Positions 33,729 through 43,809 of a stretch of DNA of 64,000 nucleotides are shown here, one piece after another (within the stretch, counting starts at the first letter, position 1; each line of letters begins with the position of its first letter). The stretch is from Halobellus captivus (lineage in GTDB: Archaea; Halobacteriota; Halobacteria; Halobacteriales; Haloferacaceae). Under the pieces are notes generated by a model. The model had not been told where the DNA came from. It saw only the letters and a program-made list of their open reading frames with translations, and searched no databases. Location of the stretch: NCBI RefSeq assembly GCF_007655485.1, contig NZ_VJXQ01000001.1, forward strand, positions 847,109-911,108. Direction: 5' to 3'. A program made the translations under genes and the position numbers.

Positions 33729-33977
33729 ATGCCGACAGACGAGAAGGTCGTCCAGACGGCCGCCGAGGCCGCAGAGGGCGTGATCTTCGCCCACTACAAA
33801 CAGTCGGCGCTGAAAGATTTCGACGTGACCGTCACGTTCGAGGAGGGCGTTCTCGACGTCGACGTCTACGTCAACGCGCCCGACGACGCCGACGCGAACG
33901 CGGAAGACGTCGCCGACGAGGCGGCGCGCGCTGCCGGAGACGCCGTCGACGAGTTGTTCGCCGACGACGACGCCTAG
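33729..33977 (+). CDS. DUF3194 family protein
   Basis: An 82-residue small archaeal protein found next to prefoldin beta and Pcc1 in many haloarchaea. Pattern: helix (VVQTAAEAAEGVIFAHYK), two strands (DFDVTVTFEEGVLDVDVYV), then an Ala/Asp-rich helix. Function unknown; it may aid the translation/chaperone cluster. It begins 4 bp after pfdB. Confidence 0.85.
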   Translation: MPTDEKVVQTAAEAAEGVIFAHYKQSALKDFDVTVTFEEGVLDVDVYVNAPDDADANAEDVADEAARAAGDAVDELFADDDA

Positions 33978-34031
33978 ACGGCCCGTCTGCCGAAACGCGC
34001 GGGACAGCCTCGTCGGGGACGCGATTCCTTT

Positions 34032-36104
34032 TCACGCGAACAGGAAGATCAGGACGCTGACAGCGACGGCTGCGAGGATGATCGAGACGGCGAAGACCCC
34101 GCCCATCGCGACGACAGCGTTCGCGTGGCTGGCCAGCGTCTCAGTCCGATCGTTGCCGAAGACCGTTACCTCCGCGCGCTCGACGGCGACGCCTGCCTCG
34201 ACGGGTTCGAGATCCGCGCGGGCGGCCTCGAGGAGGTCGCAGACGAGCGCCCGGAGTTCGCCCCAATCGATGGCCGCCCCGACCTGGTTGTCGGCGTCGA
34301 CGGTGTTGACGATATGCGTGTCGGTCGTCATCACCTCCGCCTCGTCGACGGTACCGTCGTCGTCGTCGGGATCATCGTCGTCGGAACCATCGGCGCCGGA
34401 TCCGCCAGCCGCTCGGGACTCGTCCGGAGTTTCGCCGTCGACGAGCGCCGAGACGAGTTCGCCGCGGAGCCCGGGTTCCATATTGTTACCGTCGATCAGC
34501 ACGTACGCCGTCTCCTGCCCGCCGACGGCAGTGACCGCAACACGGATGCCGAGCGGGCCGATTCCCTCCGTCGGCGTCCACGGCGTTTCGTCCCACGCGA
34601 CGCCGAGTTCGAGGTCGCGCCGACCGGCCGCGGAGAGCCGCTGTCCGGAGATTCCGGCCGCGCCGATCATATCGAACGCGCGCTGGGAGCCCGGCGTGAC
34701 GTGTCCGAGATCCGGTCCGCTCAGGCCGTCGTTCGAGTTGTGCGCGTCCGCGAGGAGCACGTGATCCAAGTCGCTGGTTCGGGCCTCCGCGGCCGCGGAG
34801 AGCCCGACGCCGTACTCCACGTCGTCGGCGAAACCTGGCGCGAACGTGTTGACGAGGAGCGCGTCATCGCCGAACGCCTGCCCCAGCATCGACGCCTCTC
34901 CGGATTTGACGCGGACGCTCGGGGTCGCCTCGGCGTCGTAGACGATCCGGTCGGCCGCCCTCCGGGCGGCGTCGAGAATCGTGTCCACCTCCCGCTCGGT
35001 CACGAGGTTGAAGTCGTGACCCGCGGTGGCGTGCGGCGGGAAGACGAGCCCCGTGCAGTCGTCGGCGACGCGCTCGGGGAAGTTACCGCCGCCGATTTCG
35101 CCCATCGGACCGGGGTGGATCATCGGGAGGACGAAGCGGGCTTTCTCCGCGCGCTCGTTGGCCCCTTCCCCCTTTGTGCCGCCGTCGTCGGCGACATCTC
35201 GTCCGTTCTCGTCCGCGACGTCTCGTTCATTCCCGTCCGCGTCGAGTCGGCGAAACGAGAGCACCGAGACGGGAATGATCGCTTCCTCGCCGAGCTGCTG
35301 GAAGAACTCCTCCAGTTCGCGGGAGCCCTCGGCGACGTGGCCGACGAAGCCCCGGAGGAAGTCCAAGAGCGAGACGCCGAGGCTCCGCTTCCACGGTCGG
35401 TCGACGGCGACGATGAACACGTAGACGCCCAGCGCGTAGATGCCGCAGGTGATCGCGAGGAGGTAGAAGTGCTCCGCGGAGATGGCCGAGAACTCGGCGG
35501 GCGCGCTCTCGGAGCGCGCGAGCAGTTCCGTCAGATACGCGTCGACGACGGGCCCGCCGACCGTCAGCAGTCGGAGCGTCCCGCCGTAGACGAACAACAG
35601 CACGGCCGCGGCGAGGGTCTGGATGCTCGCCGGAATCGACGCGGCGAGCACGGACGAACCGGACACGGCCATCACGACGAGGAGCCGAAACGCGAATACG
35701 GACGCGAGCGCGACGACGAGCGCGTCGAAGACGAAGCGCTGGCCGAGCCCCGTGAACACCGAGACGATGGCCGCGCCGGTGACGATCGCCACCACGATGA
35801 TCTCCGAGACCAGCGCGAGCAGCGACGATCGGTTGTGCGTCAGCTTCCCGCCGACCAGCCGGTCGACACCGGTCGTGCCGAACGCGGCGACGACGGTCGG
35901 AATCCCGATGAAGAAGATCCCCTCCCAGGCGTCGCGCCCGAGGAAGAACAGCCCGCGCCACGTTCGCGCGTAGGCCCCCGAATCGAACGCGGCGACGCCC
36001 GCGAGCGCCGCGAGCAGGAGGGCGAACGTGAGGCTGACGTACCAGTTCGGCGCGCGGAAGATGAACCGGGACAGGCTTGCCAGGTCGCTTTGTGTTGCGG
36101 TCAT
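34032..36104 (-). CDS. DUF2070 family membrane protein
   Basis: A 690-residue archaeal protein. The N-terminal ~250 residues hold six or seven transmembrane helices (for example SLTFALLLAALAGVAAF, LVSEIIVVAIVTGAAIVSVF, LYLLAITCGIYALGVYVFI). A soluble domain follows with conserved AIIPVSVLSFR, MIHPGPMGEIGGGNFP and LLADAHNSNDGLSGPDLGHVTPGS, rich in His/Asp that could bind metal. The C-terminus returns to the membrane (about 655-690). An acidic disordered stretch (Asp/Gly-rich) lies near residues 555-585. Biochemical function unknown. Confidence 0.9.
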   Translation of the reverse strand: MTATQSDLASLSRFIFRAPNWYVSLTFALLLAALAGVAAFDSGAYARTWRGLFFLGRDAWEGIFFIGIPTVVAAFGTTGVDRLVGGKLTHNRSSLLALVSEIIVVAIVTGAAIVSVFTGLGQRFVFDALVVALASVFAFRLLVVMAVSGSSVLAASIPASIQTLAAAVLLFVYGGTLRLLTVGGPVVDAYLTELLARSESAPAEFSAISAEHFYLLAITCGIYALGVYVFIVAVDRPWKRSLGVSLLDFLRGFVGHVAEGSRELEEFFQQLGEEAIIPVSVLSFRRLDADGNERDVADENGRDVADDGGTKGEGANERAEKARFVLPMIHPGPMGEIGGGNFPERVADDCTGLVFPPHATAGHDFNLVTEREVDTILDAARRAADRIVYDAEATPSVRVKSGEASMLGQAFGDDALLVNTFAPGFADDVEYGVGLSAAAEARTSDLDHVLLADAHNSNDGLSGPDLGHVTPGSQRAFDMIGAAGISGQRLSAAGRRDLELGVAWDETPWTPTEGIGPLGIRVAVTAVGGQETAYVLIDGNNMEPGLRGELVSALVDGETPDESRAAGGSGADGSDDDDPDDDDGTVDEAEVMTTDTHIVNTVDADNQVGAAIDWGELRALVCDLLEAARADLEPVEAGVAVERAEVTVFGNDRTETLASHANAVVAMGGVFAVSIILAAVAVSVLIFLFA

Positions 36105-36143
36105 CGTGAGATCGGGTGCGGGAGCTGGCGGATCGAAAACGAA

Positions 36144-36692
36144 CTACTCGCAGATCGAGACGAAGTTGCGGAACACTTCCTCGCCGCGCTCGGTGTGGGC
36201 GACCTCGGGGTGCCACTGGACGCCGTAGAGATCGCGGTCGGTGTCGCTCATCGCCTCGACGGGGCAGACGTCGGAGGTCGCCGTGCGGGTGAAGCCGTCG
36301 GGCACTTCCTTCACCTCGTCGGCGTGGCTGGCCCATACGCGCGTCTTCGGGGCGAGCGAACCGACGAGCGGGTCCTCGGCGTCGAGGATCTCGACGTCGA
36401 CGTCGGCGTAGCCGCCGTAGTCGCCTGAACTGACCGAACCGCCGAGTTCCGCCGCGAGGATCTGCATTCCGAGACAGATCCCGAAGACCGGGACGTCGAG
36501 GTCGAGGTAGTCGGGGCAGTTTCCGATGCGGTCCATATCGGGGCCGCCCGAGAGGACGATCCCGTCGGCGTCGATCTCGGACGCGGGAGTCGCGTTGTCG
36601 AGTAAGTCGACGTCGACGTCGACGTCGCGGAGCGCGCGGCGTTCGAGGTGGGTGAACTGGCCGTGGTTGTCGATGACGACGATGCGAGTCAT
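36144..36692 (-). CDS. guaAA: GMP synthase (glutamine-hydrolysing) subunit A
   Basis: A 182-residue class I glutamine amidotransferase that feeds ammonia to the separate ATP-pyrophosphatase subunit (GuaAB) in archaea. The catalytic triad is visible: Cys73 in FGICLGMQ, and His161/Glu163 in YGVQWHPEVAH. The IVLSGGPDMD oxyanion loop is near residue 45. Its length excludes the fused bacterial form. It follows the divergent repeats at 36770-36820. Confidence 0.93.
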   Translation of the reverse strand: MTRIVVIDNHGQFTHLERRALRDVDVDVDLLDNATPASEIDADGIVLSGGPDMDRIGNCPDYLDLDVPVFGICLGMQILAAELGGSVSSGDYGGYADVDVEILDAEDPLVGSLAPKTRVWASHADEVKEVPDGFTRTATSDVCPVEAMSDTDRDLYGVQWHPEVAHTERGEEVFRNFVSICE

Positions 36693-36769
36693 CAGTTGCA
36701 GTCCCTACAGGGAAGAGAGCCAAAAAGCGCCCGGTCTGCGAACGAGGCCCTCAACCACTTCGGAGATCG

Positions 36770-36820
36770 GATCACCGTGCGTTGGGATCGCCGTGTGGAG
36801 AGATCACCGTGCGTTGGGAT
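36770..36820. repeat. 19-bp direct repeat, 32 bp apart
   Basis: GATCACCGTGCGTTGGGAT occurs at 36770-36788 and 36802-36820. A third degenerate piece (CTGCGCGTTGGACTCACTGC) runs to the 3' end of the HNH gene at 36836. Confidence 0.85.
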
Positions 36821-36835
36821 CTCTGCGCGTTGGAC

Positions 36836-37393
36836 TCACTGCGCGTCAGAGTCGCGCCGTTCGCGCGCGGTGTCGAATCCGAACTCCGAGTGCTCCTTCG
36901 AGCGGCGCGCCTCCCGCGCGGCGAACGCTTCCGGATCGGGTTCGACGTCGTCGTCAATCCGGGCGAACGACCGGTGGATCTTCGCGTGACACCACCGGCA
37001 GAGCGCAACAGTGATCTCGTGGGAAATCTCCCGACCGACTCCCGCGTCGTCGCGGGCGCTTCGCTGACCGCTTTCTCCGTACGAGAGGTGGTGCTCTTCG
37101 AGCAGGGAACGGGAGTCGTCGTGGGCGATCCGAACCGCCTCGAGGCCGCAGCGGACGCACTCGCGGGCGTCCGTCGTCGAGCGGTAGTGCGGGCAGTCGC
37201 GGAACTCCCCCTCGTCATCGGCCGCGACGCAGTCGTACCCCGCGGCGCGTCGAGCGGCCGAAAACTCGGGGTCGCGGCCCGCGTGGTTGAGCGCGAAGCG
37301 ACAGCGCCCGTCGCCGGTGAGGTGATCGCAGACGCCAGCGTGCTCGTAGGGGTCGTCGACGCCGACTGGCGTCCCGGTTGGCGTCTCCTCCAT
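36836..37393 (-). CDS. HNH-like zinc-binding protein
   Basis: A 185-residue protein with several Cys/His pairs: GVCDHLTGDGRCRFALNH, FRDCPHY, ECVRCGLE, LLEEHHLSYG and VALCRWCHAKIHRS. The CxxC ... HH ... CxxCHxxIH order fits an HNH endonuclease (beta-beta-alpha-Me) core with a structural zinc. Haloarchaeal homologues exist (possibly DUF7097, from memory). Catalysis is not proved: the second half of the HNH loop is His-Ala-Lys-Ile-His. The neighbouring DUF192 gene is divergent. Confidence 0.75.
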   Translation of the reverse strand: MEETPTGTPVGVDDPYEHAGVCDHLTGDGRCRFALNHAGRDPEFSAARRAAGYDCVAADDEGEFRDCPHYRSTTDARECVRCGLEAVRIAHDDSRSLLEEHHLSYGESGQRSARDDAGVGREISHEITVALCRWCHAKIHRSFARIDDDVEPDPEAFAAREARRSKEHSEFGFDTARERRDSDAQ

Positions 37394-37466
37394 ACGCGAG
37401 CGGTCGCCCGCGACGGAATTGAATCCGACGGTCGGAAACGTCGTTCGGACCGCATCGCGCCGGGCG

Positions 37467-37474
37467 TTTTATAC
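37467..37474 (+). promoter_or_regulatory. TATA box of the DUF192 gene
   Basis: TTTTATAC centred about 26 bp before GTG 37497 predicts a leaderless transcript and decides that start. Confidence 0.6.
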
Positions 37475-37496
37475 ACTCGGACACAGAGCGGAACCT

Positions 37497-37847
37497 GTGC
37501 GAATCGAACACGACGACGGAGACGGGAGCGCTCGGACGCTCGCAAGCGATGTCGACGTCGCGGATACGTTTCTCTCGCGGGCGCGGGGGCTGATGTTCAG
37601 AGAGTCGATCCCAGACGACTACGCGATGGTGTTCACGTTCGGAGAGGCCGCCGAGCGCAACCTCCACATGGTGTTCGTGCCGTTCGACCTCGACGCGCTG
37701 TGGCTCGTCGACGGCGAAGTACGAGAGAAGAAGCGACTGCGCGCGTGGCGCGGATTCGGTGCCGCCACCGCGGACACGATCATCGAACTCCCGGCCGGAG
37801 CGGCGGACGGCCTCGACGTCGGAGATACGGTTCGGATCGTCGAGTGA
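37497..37847 (+). CDS. DUF192 family protein
   Basis: A 116-residue protein. Family motifs RARGLMFRESIPDDYAMVFTF and RNLHMVFVPFDLDALWLVDGEV, and the C-terminal IIELPAGAADGLDVGDTV are clear. GTG 37497 is preferred over the longer frame because the TATA at 37467-37474 sets the transcript start at this codon. DUF192 proteins are compact beta-barrels of unknown function; no signal peptide is present here. Tandem repeats begin at its stop codon. Confidence 0.88.
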   Translation: MRIEHDDGDGSARTLASDVDVADTFLSRARGLMFRESIPDDYAMVFTFGEAAERNLHMVFVPFDLDALWLVDGEVREKKRLRAWRGFGAATADTIIELPAGAADGLDVGDTVRIVE

Positions 37848-37898
37848 GAGTACGTGGGGTGAAGGTGGGTCGAGCGAGGATACGTCGAGTGAAGCGGA
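37840..37898. repeat. two imperfect ~29-bp tandem repeats seeded at a stop codon
   Basis: TCGAGTGAGAGTACGTGGGG (from 37840, including the stop of the DUF192 gene) is repeated as TCGAGCGAGGATACGTCGAG (from 37870), each followed by TGAAG(G/C). Confidence 0.7.
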
Positions 37899-37969
37899 GT
37901 GTCGTCATCGGAAGAACCGGCCGACACCCGTCGGGGCGTGCCGTCCCACCACACCGCGAGAAGCGTCAA

Positions 37970-37977
37970 TTTATATA
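37970..37977 (+). promoter_or_regulatory. TATA box of the leuA/cimA-like gene
   Basis: TTTATATA predicts a transcript start near 38000, a few bases before the mini-ORF ATG at 38006. Confidence 0.65.
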
Positions 37978-38012
37978 TCTGCACGACCACAACCCGTGTG
38001 AGCACATGACTC

Positions 38013-39584
<1,572 letters not shown>

Positions 39585-39605
39585 GGCGAGCGTCTTTCGT
39601 CACTG

Positions 39606-39638
39606 AGACATCTTTTAGACGTCTTTTAGACGTCTCTT
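39606..39638 (+). terminator. three 11-bp T-rich repeats, likely terminator
   Basis: AGACATCTTTT, AGACGTCTTTT and AGACGTCTCTT are adjacent, 22 bp after the stop of the LeuA-like gene. AGACGTCT is itself palindromic. Repeated T-runs are the usual haloarchaeal termination signal. Confidence 0.55.
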
Positions 39639-39703
39639 GCAGTCGCGGAGACGTGTCTCTCTCGGCCAGTGTCGCGTCGACCTCAAAAGCAGCGCACTCG
39701 CGC

Positions 39704-39880
39704 TCAGCGATCCTCGACGAGGTACGTCCAGCCACCGCGGCGCTCGAATCGGACGTCGCCGTCGGATGACCGGGTTTCGGCGAACTCAGCGACCCGCGCG
39801 GTTTTGACGTCCGTGACGTCGATCCGTCGGGCCTCTTGATTTCGATTCGTCGTCGAGCGTTCGGATGCCGTCGCGTGCAT
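39704..39880 (-). CDS. small uncharacterised protein, 58 residues
   Basis: ATG 39880 begins MHATASERSTTNRNQEAR, then a compact stretch RIDVTDVKTARVAEFAETRS and a C-terminal FERRGGWTYLVEDR. Codons are strongly G/C-ending in the second half, and the frame ends just before the converging operon. A minus-strand TATA-like CTTACATACC (about 39907-39916) lies about 26-30 bp before the start. I do not recognise it. It is too short for many gene callers but looks real. Confidence 0.6.
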   Translation of the reverse strand: MHATASERSTTNRNQEARRIDVTDVKTARVAEFAETRSSDGDVRFERRGGWTYLVEDR

Positions 39881-40046
39881 ACCTCTGCTATCGGATCGGA
39901 TTGGTATGTAAGCGATCCTAGTAGAGTGAAAGTAAAAACCGAATCACAGCGTCGCCCTCGGGGTCGAAGCATAGATTCAGCGTCGGTGATCCGGGATACC
40001 GCTCGAACGGAGGGCTTTACGTCGCTCGGTCACACTCACCCGAACG

Positions 40047-40682
40047 ATGATACTCTCGGACGACGACATCCTCGCTCGTCTCGAAACCGGCGACCTCGTC
40101 GTCGAACCCATCGACGACCTCGATATGCAGGTCCAGCCCGCGAGTCTGGACCTCCGGCTCGGCGAGGAGTTTCTGGAGTTCCAGCGGACGAACATCTCCT
40201 GTATCCACCCGAACAGGGAATCGGAAGTCTCCGACTACGTGACCGAGACGCACGTCCCGGAGGGCGAGGAGTTCATCCTCCACCCCGGCGATTTCGTCCT
40301 CGGAACGACCAAAGAGCGCGTGGAAATCCCCGCAGACCTCCTAGCGACGGTCGAGGGGCGCTCCTCGCTCGGCCGCCTCGCGGTCGTCATCCACGCGACG
40401 GCGGGCATCGTCGATCCCGGCTATAAAGGGCAGATCACACTCGAACTGTCGAACCTCGGCACCGCGCCGGTCGCGCTCACGCCCGGTATGCGCGTCTCGC
40501 AGCTGGTGTTTACCGAGCTGACGCGACCGTCGTCGCGCCCCTACGGCGCCGAACGCGGTTCGAAGTACCAGAACCAGAAGGGGCCGCAGGCCTCCCGAAT
40601 CGGGGCCGATCCCGAGTTCGCTGGGACTCCCAGTGAGGAGACCGCCGTCGACGGGGTCGACGGAACGGACACAGACGAATGA
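40047..40682 (+). CDS. dcd: dCTP deaminase
   Basis: A 211-residue trimeric enzyme that makes dUTP from dCTP. Family motifs: [16 protein letters not shown] (residues 27-42), [44 protein letters not shown] with the catalytic Glu in GQITLEL, and SRPYG near the C-terminus. The acidic, disordered last 35 residues are haloarchaeal. The stop overlaps ThiR by 4 bp (ATGA). Confidence 0.95.
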   Translation: MILSDDDILARLETGDLVVEPIDDLDMQVQPASLDLRLGEEFLEFQRTNISCIHPNRESEVSDYVTETHVPEGEEFILHPGDFVLGTTKERVEIPADLLATVEGRSSLGRLAVVIHATAGIVDPGYKGQITLELSNLGTAPVALTPGMRVSQLVFTELTRPSSRPYGAERGSKYQNQKGPQASRIGADPEFAGTPSEETAVDGVDGTDTDE

Positions 40683-41593
40683 AGTTCATCGAAGAGGTCG
40701 TCGTCGAGGAGTTCCTCCCGACCTTCAGGTCGATGCTGGCGGAGGCGCTCCGCGACCGCGGATTGACGCAGCACGAAGTGGCCGAAGCGCTGGGAATCAG
40801 CCAGAGCGCCGTCTCGAAATACGCGCACGGCGAGGTCGCACGGCGCGGGGAAGTGCTCGACGACGAGCGCGTCGTCGAACTCGTCGAGCGCGTCGCCGAC
40901 GGCCTCGCGACCGGCGATATGAGCCGCGTCCAGGCGCTCGTCGAGGCGGAGGTGCTCGTGCGTCGGTTAGAGCAGGGCGATCTCCTCGCCCAGTTACACG
41001 AGGAATCGATGCCCGAGCTCGCAGCGTACGACGGCTACGCGCGAATCCACGACCCCGAGAGCGGGCTTCGAACGAGCGAACAGGTCCGATCGTCGCTGCG
41101 GCAGGCGCTCCGCCGACTCACGAACGCCAGCGGGTTCGCCGGACTCATCCCAAACGTCGGCTCGAACCTCGTCGAGTGCCTCCCGGAGGCGACCTCCGTC
41201 GACGACGTCGCGGGCGTCCCGGGTCGCATCGTCGACGTCAAGGGACGCGCGACGGTTCCGGGCGACCCGGAGTTCGGCGTCAGCGAGCACGTCGCGTCCG
41301 TACTCCTGTCGGCGCGTAAGGCAGATTCGGACGTTCGCGCCGCGCTCAACGTCCGGTACGACCAGCAGATCGTCGCGGACCTCGAATCCGCGGGATACGA
41401 CGCCGTCGAGTTCGATCCCGACGCCCCGACCGATCCGATCCGGGAGGCGATCGAGGAGCGCGGTCCCGACTCGCTCTCATCGACGTTCGTCTGCTATCAG
41501 ACGGGTGGGTTCGGCATCGAACCGATCACCTACGTACTCGGCCCCGACGCCGACGCCGTCGTGACGGCGGTCAAAACGCTGCTCGGACGGTAA
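40679..41593 (+). CDS. thiR: ThiR-type transcription regulator (XRE HTH plus ThiN domain)
   Basis: A 304-residue regulator. Residues about 15-50 are a helix-turn-helix ([30 protein letters not shown]); residues about 115-300 are a ThiN domain that binds thiamine monophosphate ([42 protein letters not shown]). In haloarchaea, ThiR represses thiamine genes such as thi4 and thiC. The ThiN domain is not expected to be a synthase here. It overlaps dcd by 4 bp, so the pair is cotranscribed; 281 bp of repeats and promoter follow. Confidence 0.9.
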   Translation: MKFIEEVVVEEFLPTFRSMLAEALRDRGLTQHEVAEALGISQSAVSKYAHGEVARRGEVLDDERVVELVERVADGLATGDMSRVQALVEAEVLVRRLEQGDLLAQLHEESMPELAAYDGYARIHDPESGLRTSEQVRSSLRQALRRLTNASGFAGLIPNVGSNLVECLPEATSVDDVAGVPGRIVDVKGRATVPGDPEFGVSEHVASVLLSARKADSDVRAALNVRYDQQIVADLESAGYDAVEFDPDAPTDPIREAIEERGPDSLSSTFVCYQTGGFGIEPITYVLGPDADAVVTAVKTLLGR

Positions 41594-41874
41594 GCGAACC
41601 CCGCGACCGGCTTCGGGTGTCGGTATCGCGGTCCGGTCAGTCAGGGCGGCGCAGTCGCTACCGCCATCGGCGTCGGTCAGGCGGCACCGTCGTGTGCTTC
41701 GATCAGAAGGCACGGTCGCGAGCTTCGATCAGAAAACGCGGTCGTGTGCCGACGACGGGAGAATGCAGAACGATTTAGCCCTCTCAGATCCTTTTTATTA
41801 GTGATGACCCCGCGTACACGCAGCGACGCCGTAACGGCGACTGCACCGATGGACGTCCGCCGAGGTGACGTCCG
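41594..41874. other. 281-bp region with repeats and short ORF
   Basis: The left half is low-complexity (repeats at 41683-41760). The right half has AT-rich promoter candidates (GATTTAG near 41771 and CTTTTTATTA at 41791-41800) and a 24-codon ORF at 41804. Confidence 0.55.
41683..41760. repeat. 2.7 tandem copies of a 26-bp repeat
   Basis: GGCACCGTCGTGTGCTTCGA and TCAGAA make unit 1 at 41683-41708; unit 2 at 41709-41734 is nearly identical; a partial third follows at 41735. Confidence 0.85.
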
Positions 41875-41878
41875 ATGA
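41804..41878 (+). CDS. 24-codon upstream ORF coupled to the GST-like gene
   Basis: ATG 41804 starts MTPRTRSDAVTATAPMDVRR... and its TGA overlaps ATG 41875 of the next gene as ATGA. It could couple or tune translation of the GST-like gene; chance is possible. Confidence 0.3.
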   Translation: MTPRTRSDAVTATAPMDVRRGDVR

Positions 41879-42870
41879 ATATGCTCGTCGACGGCGAGTG
41901 GCGGACCGACGCCTATCAGGCGACGAACGAAGACGGAGAGTTCGACAGGGACGAGACGTCGTTCCGCGACTGGATCCAGGACGACCCGGACGCCGAATTC
42001 CCCGCCGACTCTGGACGCTACCACGTGTACATCTCGCGGGCCTGCCCGTGGGCGCACCGAGTGGCGATGACGCGCCGACTGAAGGGCCTCGAAGACGACA
42101 TCTCGCTGTCGATCGTCGAACCCGTCCGCTACGACGACGGCTGGGAGTTCTCCGAGGAGTACCCCGACCCGCTCTACGGAGAGCCGTACCTCCGCGACGT
42201 CTACACCCGCGCGGACCCCGAATTCACGGGCCGCGTGACGGTCCCCGTGCTGTGGGACAAGGAGAGAGAAACGATCGTCAACAACGAGTCCCGCGAGATA
42301 ATGCGGATGCTCGACACCGAGTTCGAGGGGCCGGACGGCGTCGACCTCTGGCCGGAGGGCTATCGCGAGGACGTCGACGCGGCGATCGACGACATCTACG
42401 AGACGATCAACAACGGCGTCTATCGCGCGGGCTTCGCCGACGCGCAGGAAGCCTACGAAAACGCGGTCGAGGATCTCTTCGACGCGCTCGGCCACTGGGA
42501 AGAGGTCCTCGACGACCGGCGCTTCCTCGTCGGCGACGTGCTCACCGAGGCCGACGTCGCGATGTTCGCGACGCTGATCCGGTTCGATCACGTCTATCAC
42601 ACCCACTTCAAGTGTAACCGACAGGCGATCCACGAGTACCCGAACCTCTGGAACTACACGAAGGACCTGTACCAGATCCCGGGCATCGCCGAGACGGTGA
42701 ACGTCGATCACATCACGCGTCACTACTACATGAGCCACGCGGACCTGAATCCGAAGCGGCTCGTTCCGACGGGCCCCGACATCGACTTCTCAGCGCCGCA
42801 CAACCGCGACCGGCTTCCGGCCGATCTGCCGCCCGCGCTGCGGGCCGACGCCACGGCCGCTGACGACTGA
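41875..42870 (+). CDS. glutathione S-transferase family protein (glutathionyl-hydroquinone reductase-like)
   Basis: A 331-residue xi-class GST-like protein: an N-terminal thioredoxin fold with the CPWA catalytic motif (Cys57) and WAHRVAMTRRLKGL, then a helical C-terminal domain with the typical VGDVLTEADVAMFATLIRFD. Enzymes of this class reduce thiol-quinone conjugates. Haloarchaea use gamma-glutamylcysteine, not glutathione, so the thiol here is uncertain. ATG 41875 or 41881 could start it. Tandem repeats begin at the stop codon. Confidence 0.88.
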   Translation: MNMLVDGEWRTDAYQATNEDGEFDRDETSFRDWIQDDPDAEFPADSGRYHVYISRACPWAHRVAMTRRLKGLEDDISLSIVEPVRYDDGWEFSEEYPDPLYGEPYLRDVYTRADPEFTGRVTVPVLWDKERETIVNNESREIMRMLDTEFEGPDGVDLWPEGYREDVDAAIDDIYETINNGVYRAGFADAQEAYENAVEDLFDALGHWEEVLDDRRFLVGDVLTEADVAMFATLIRFDHVYHTHFKCNRQAIHEYPNLWNYTKDLYQIPGIAETVNVDHITRHYYMSHADLNPKRLVPTGPDIDFSAPHNRDRLPADLPPALRADATAADD

Positions 42871-42950
42871 TACCTCCGCAAACGACGACTGACATCGCCA
42901 GCAACGACCGACAGATTCCTCCGCCAACGACGGCTGATCGTACCAACAAC
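42862..42950. repeat. four degenerate ~22-bp repeats seeded by the gene end
   Basis: The unit has the core (C/G)CAACGAC(G/C)... with GACTGA. AACGAC cores occur near 42881, 42903 and 42926, and AACAAC near 42945. GACGACTGA at the GST-like stop codon (42862-42870) is the first occurrence. Confidence 0.6.
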
Positions 42951-43009
42951 TGATTTCTCGTTCCGACTGTCCCGTCGCCTTCTTGTCCGCCCGGCGCGAC
43001 CCCCCGGTT

Positions 43010-43714
43010 ATGACCAACGGCGACGACGCAAGCGCGCAGACACCGTCCGAGACGCGGCGGGCCACGCCCGGCGGCGGCGTCCGCCCCGGAGCGACCGACA
43101 TCGAACCGGCCGCGCCCGAGGAGTTCGGCCTCGTGCAGGCGTGGTGGGGCGACGGGAAGGGAAAAACCACCGCATCGCTCGGGATGGCGTTCCGCGCGGC
43201 CGGGCACGGCTACCGCGTGCACATTCTCCAGTTTATGAAGGGCGGCGCTGACTCCGTCGAGAGCGTCCGCGGCGAGTACAACGCCATCGCGGCGGTCCCC
43301 AGCGTCTCCTACGAGAACACCGGGCACTACGGCTGGCACGGCCTGCTGGACGGGTCCGACGAGGACGAACACCTCGCGAAGGCCCGTGGCGCGCTCGCTC
43401 GGGCGGAGGAACTCGTCGCCGCCGCGGGTGCGGTCGATCTGACCGAGCCGCTCGACCTCGACGGGGATCCCGCTTCAGGGGTCCACCTGCTCGTCCTCGA
43501 CGAGATCCTCTACGCCGTCGATCAGGGACTCCTCGACGAATCGGACGTCCTAGATCTGATCGACGTGAAGCCCGCGAACCTCGAACTCGTCCTGACCGGG
43601 AGCCACACCGAGCCGACGTACCTGCTCGACGCGACCGATCTCGTGACCGAGGTCCGGAAGGTGAAACACCCCTTCGACGAGGGGGTTCGAGCGCGGAAGG
43701 GAACGGAGTTCTGA
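43010..43714 (+). CDS. btuR: cob(I)yrinic acid a,c-diamide adenosyltransferase (BtuR/CobA type)
   Basis: A 234-residue ATP:corrinoid adenosyltransferase. ATG 43010 was chosen as MTNGDDASAQT; the first ~45 residues are a disordered halophilic leader. The reversed P-loop WWGDGKGKTTASLGMAFRAAGHG is near residues 48-70, followed by HILQFMKGG and VLDEILYAV. It makes the Co-C bond before CbiP amidation. Its stop shares one base with the 31-codon ORF at 43714 (TGATG). Confidence 0.93.
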   Translation: MTNGDDASAQTPSETRRATPGGGVRPGATDIEPAAPEEFGLVQAWWGDGKGKTTASLGMAFRAAGHGYRVHILQFMKGGADSVESVRGEYNAIAAVPSVSYENTGHYGWHGLLDGSDEDEHLAKARGALARAEELVAAAGAVDLTEPLDLDGDPASGVHLLVLDEILYAVDQGLLDESDVLDLIDVKPANLELVLTGSHTEPTYLLDATDLVTEVRKVKHPFDEGVRARKGTEF

Positions 43715-43809
43715 TGGCGACTACGCCATCGGAACCGTACGCAAATACCCGCCCGAATTCCGTTCGAACGCCCGCTGAGACGATTCCTCACAGATATGGG
43801 CACCGGTAA
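43714..43809 (+). CDS. 31-codon bridging ORF between btuR and cbiP
   Basis: ATG 43714 shares an A with the btuR stop. The ORF ([20 protein letters not shown]...) ends 14 nt inside cbiP, in another frame. It could carry ribosomes from btuR to cbiP across the 81-bp gap. It has no clear protein homology; chance is possible. Confidence 0.3.
   Translation: MATTPSEPYANTRPNSVRTPAETIPHRYGHR

Noticed and set aside
34125..36428. 767-codon open frame on the plus strand
   Set aside because: It is antisense to the clear DUF2070 and GuaA genes; the peptide has no domain and follows the codon mirror of the real genes.
42983..43009. Longer N-terminus for BtuR
   Set aside because: The extra nine residues (MSARRDPPV) are basic and come from the repeat/promoter region; ATG 43010 fits better.
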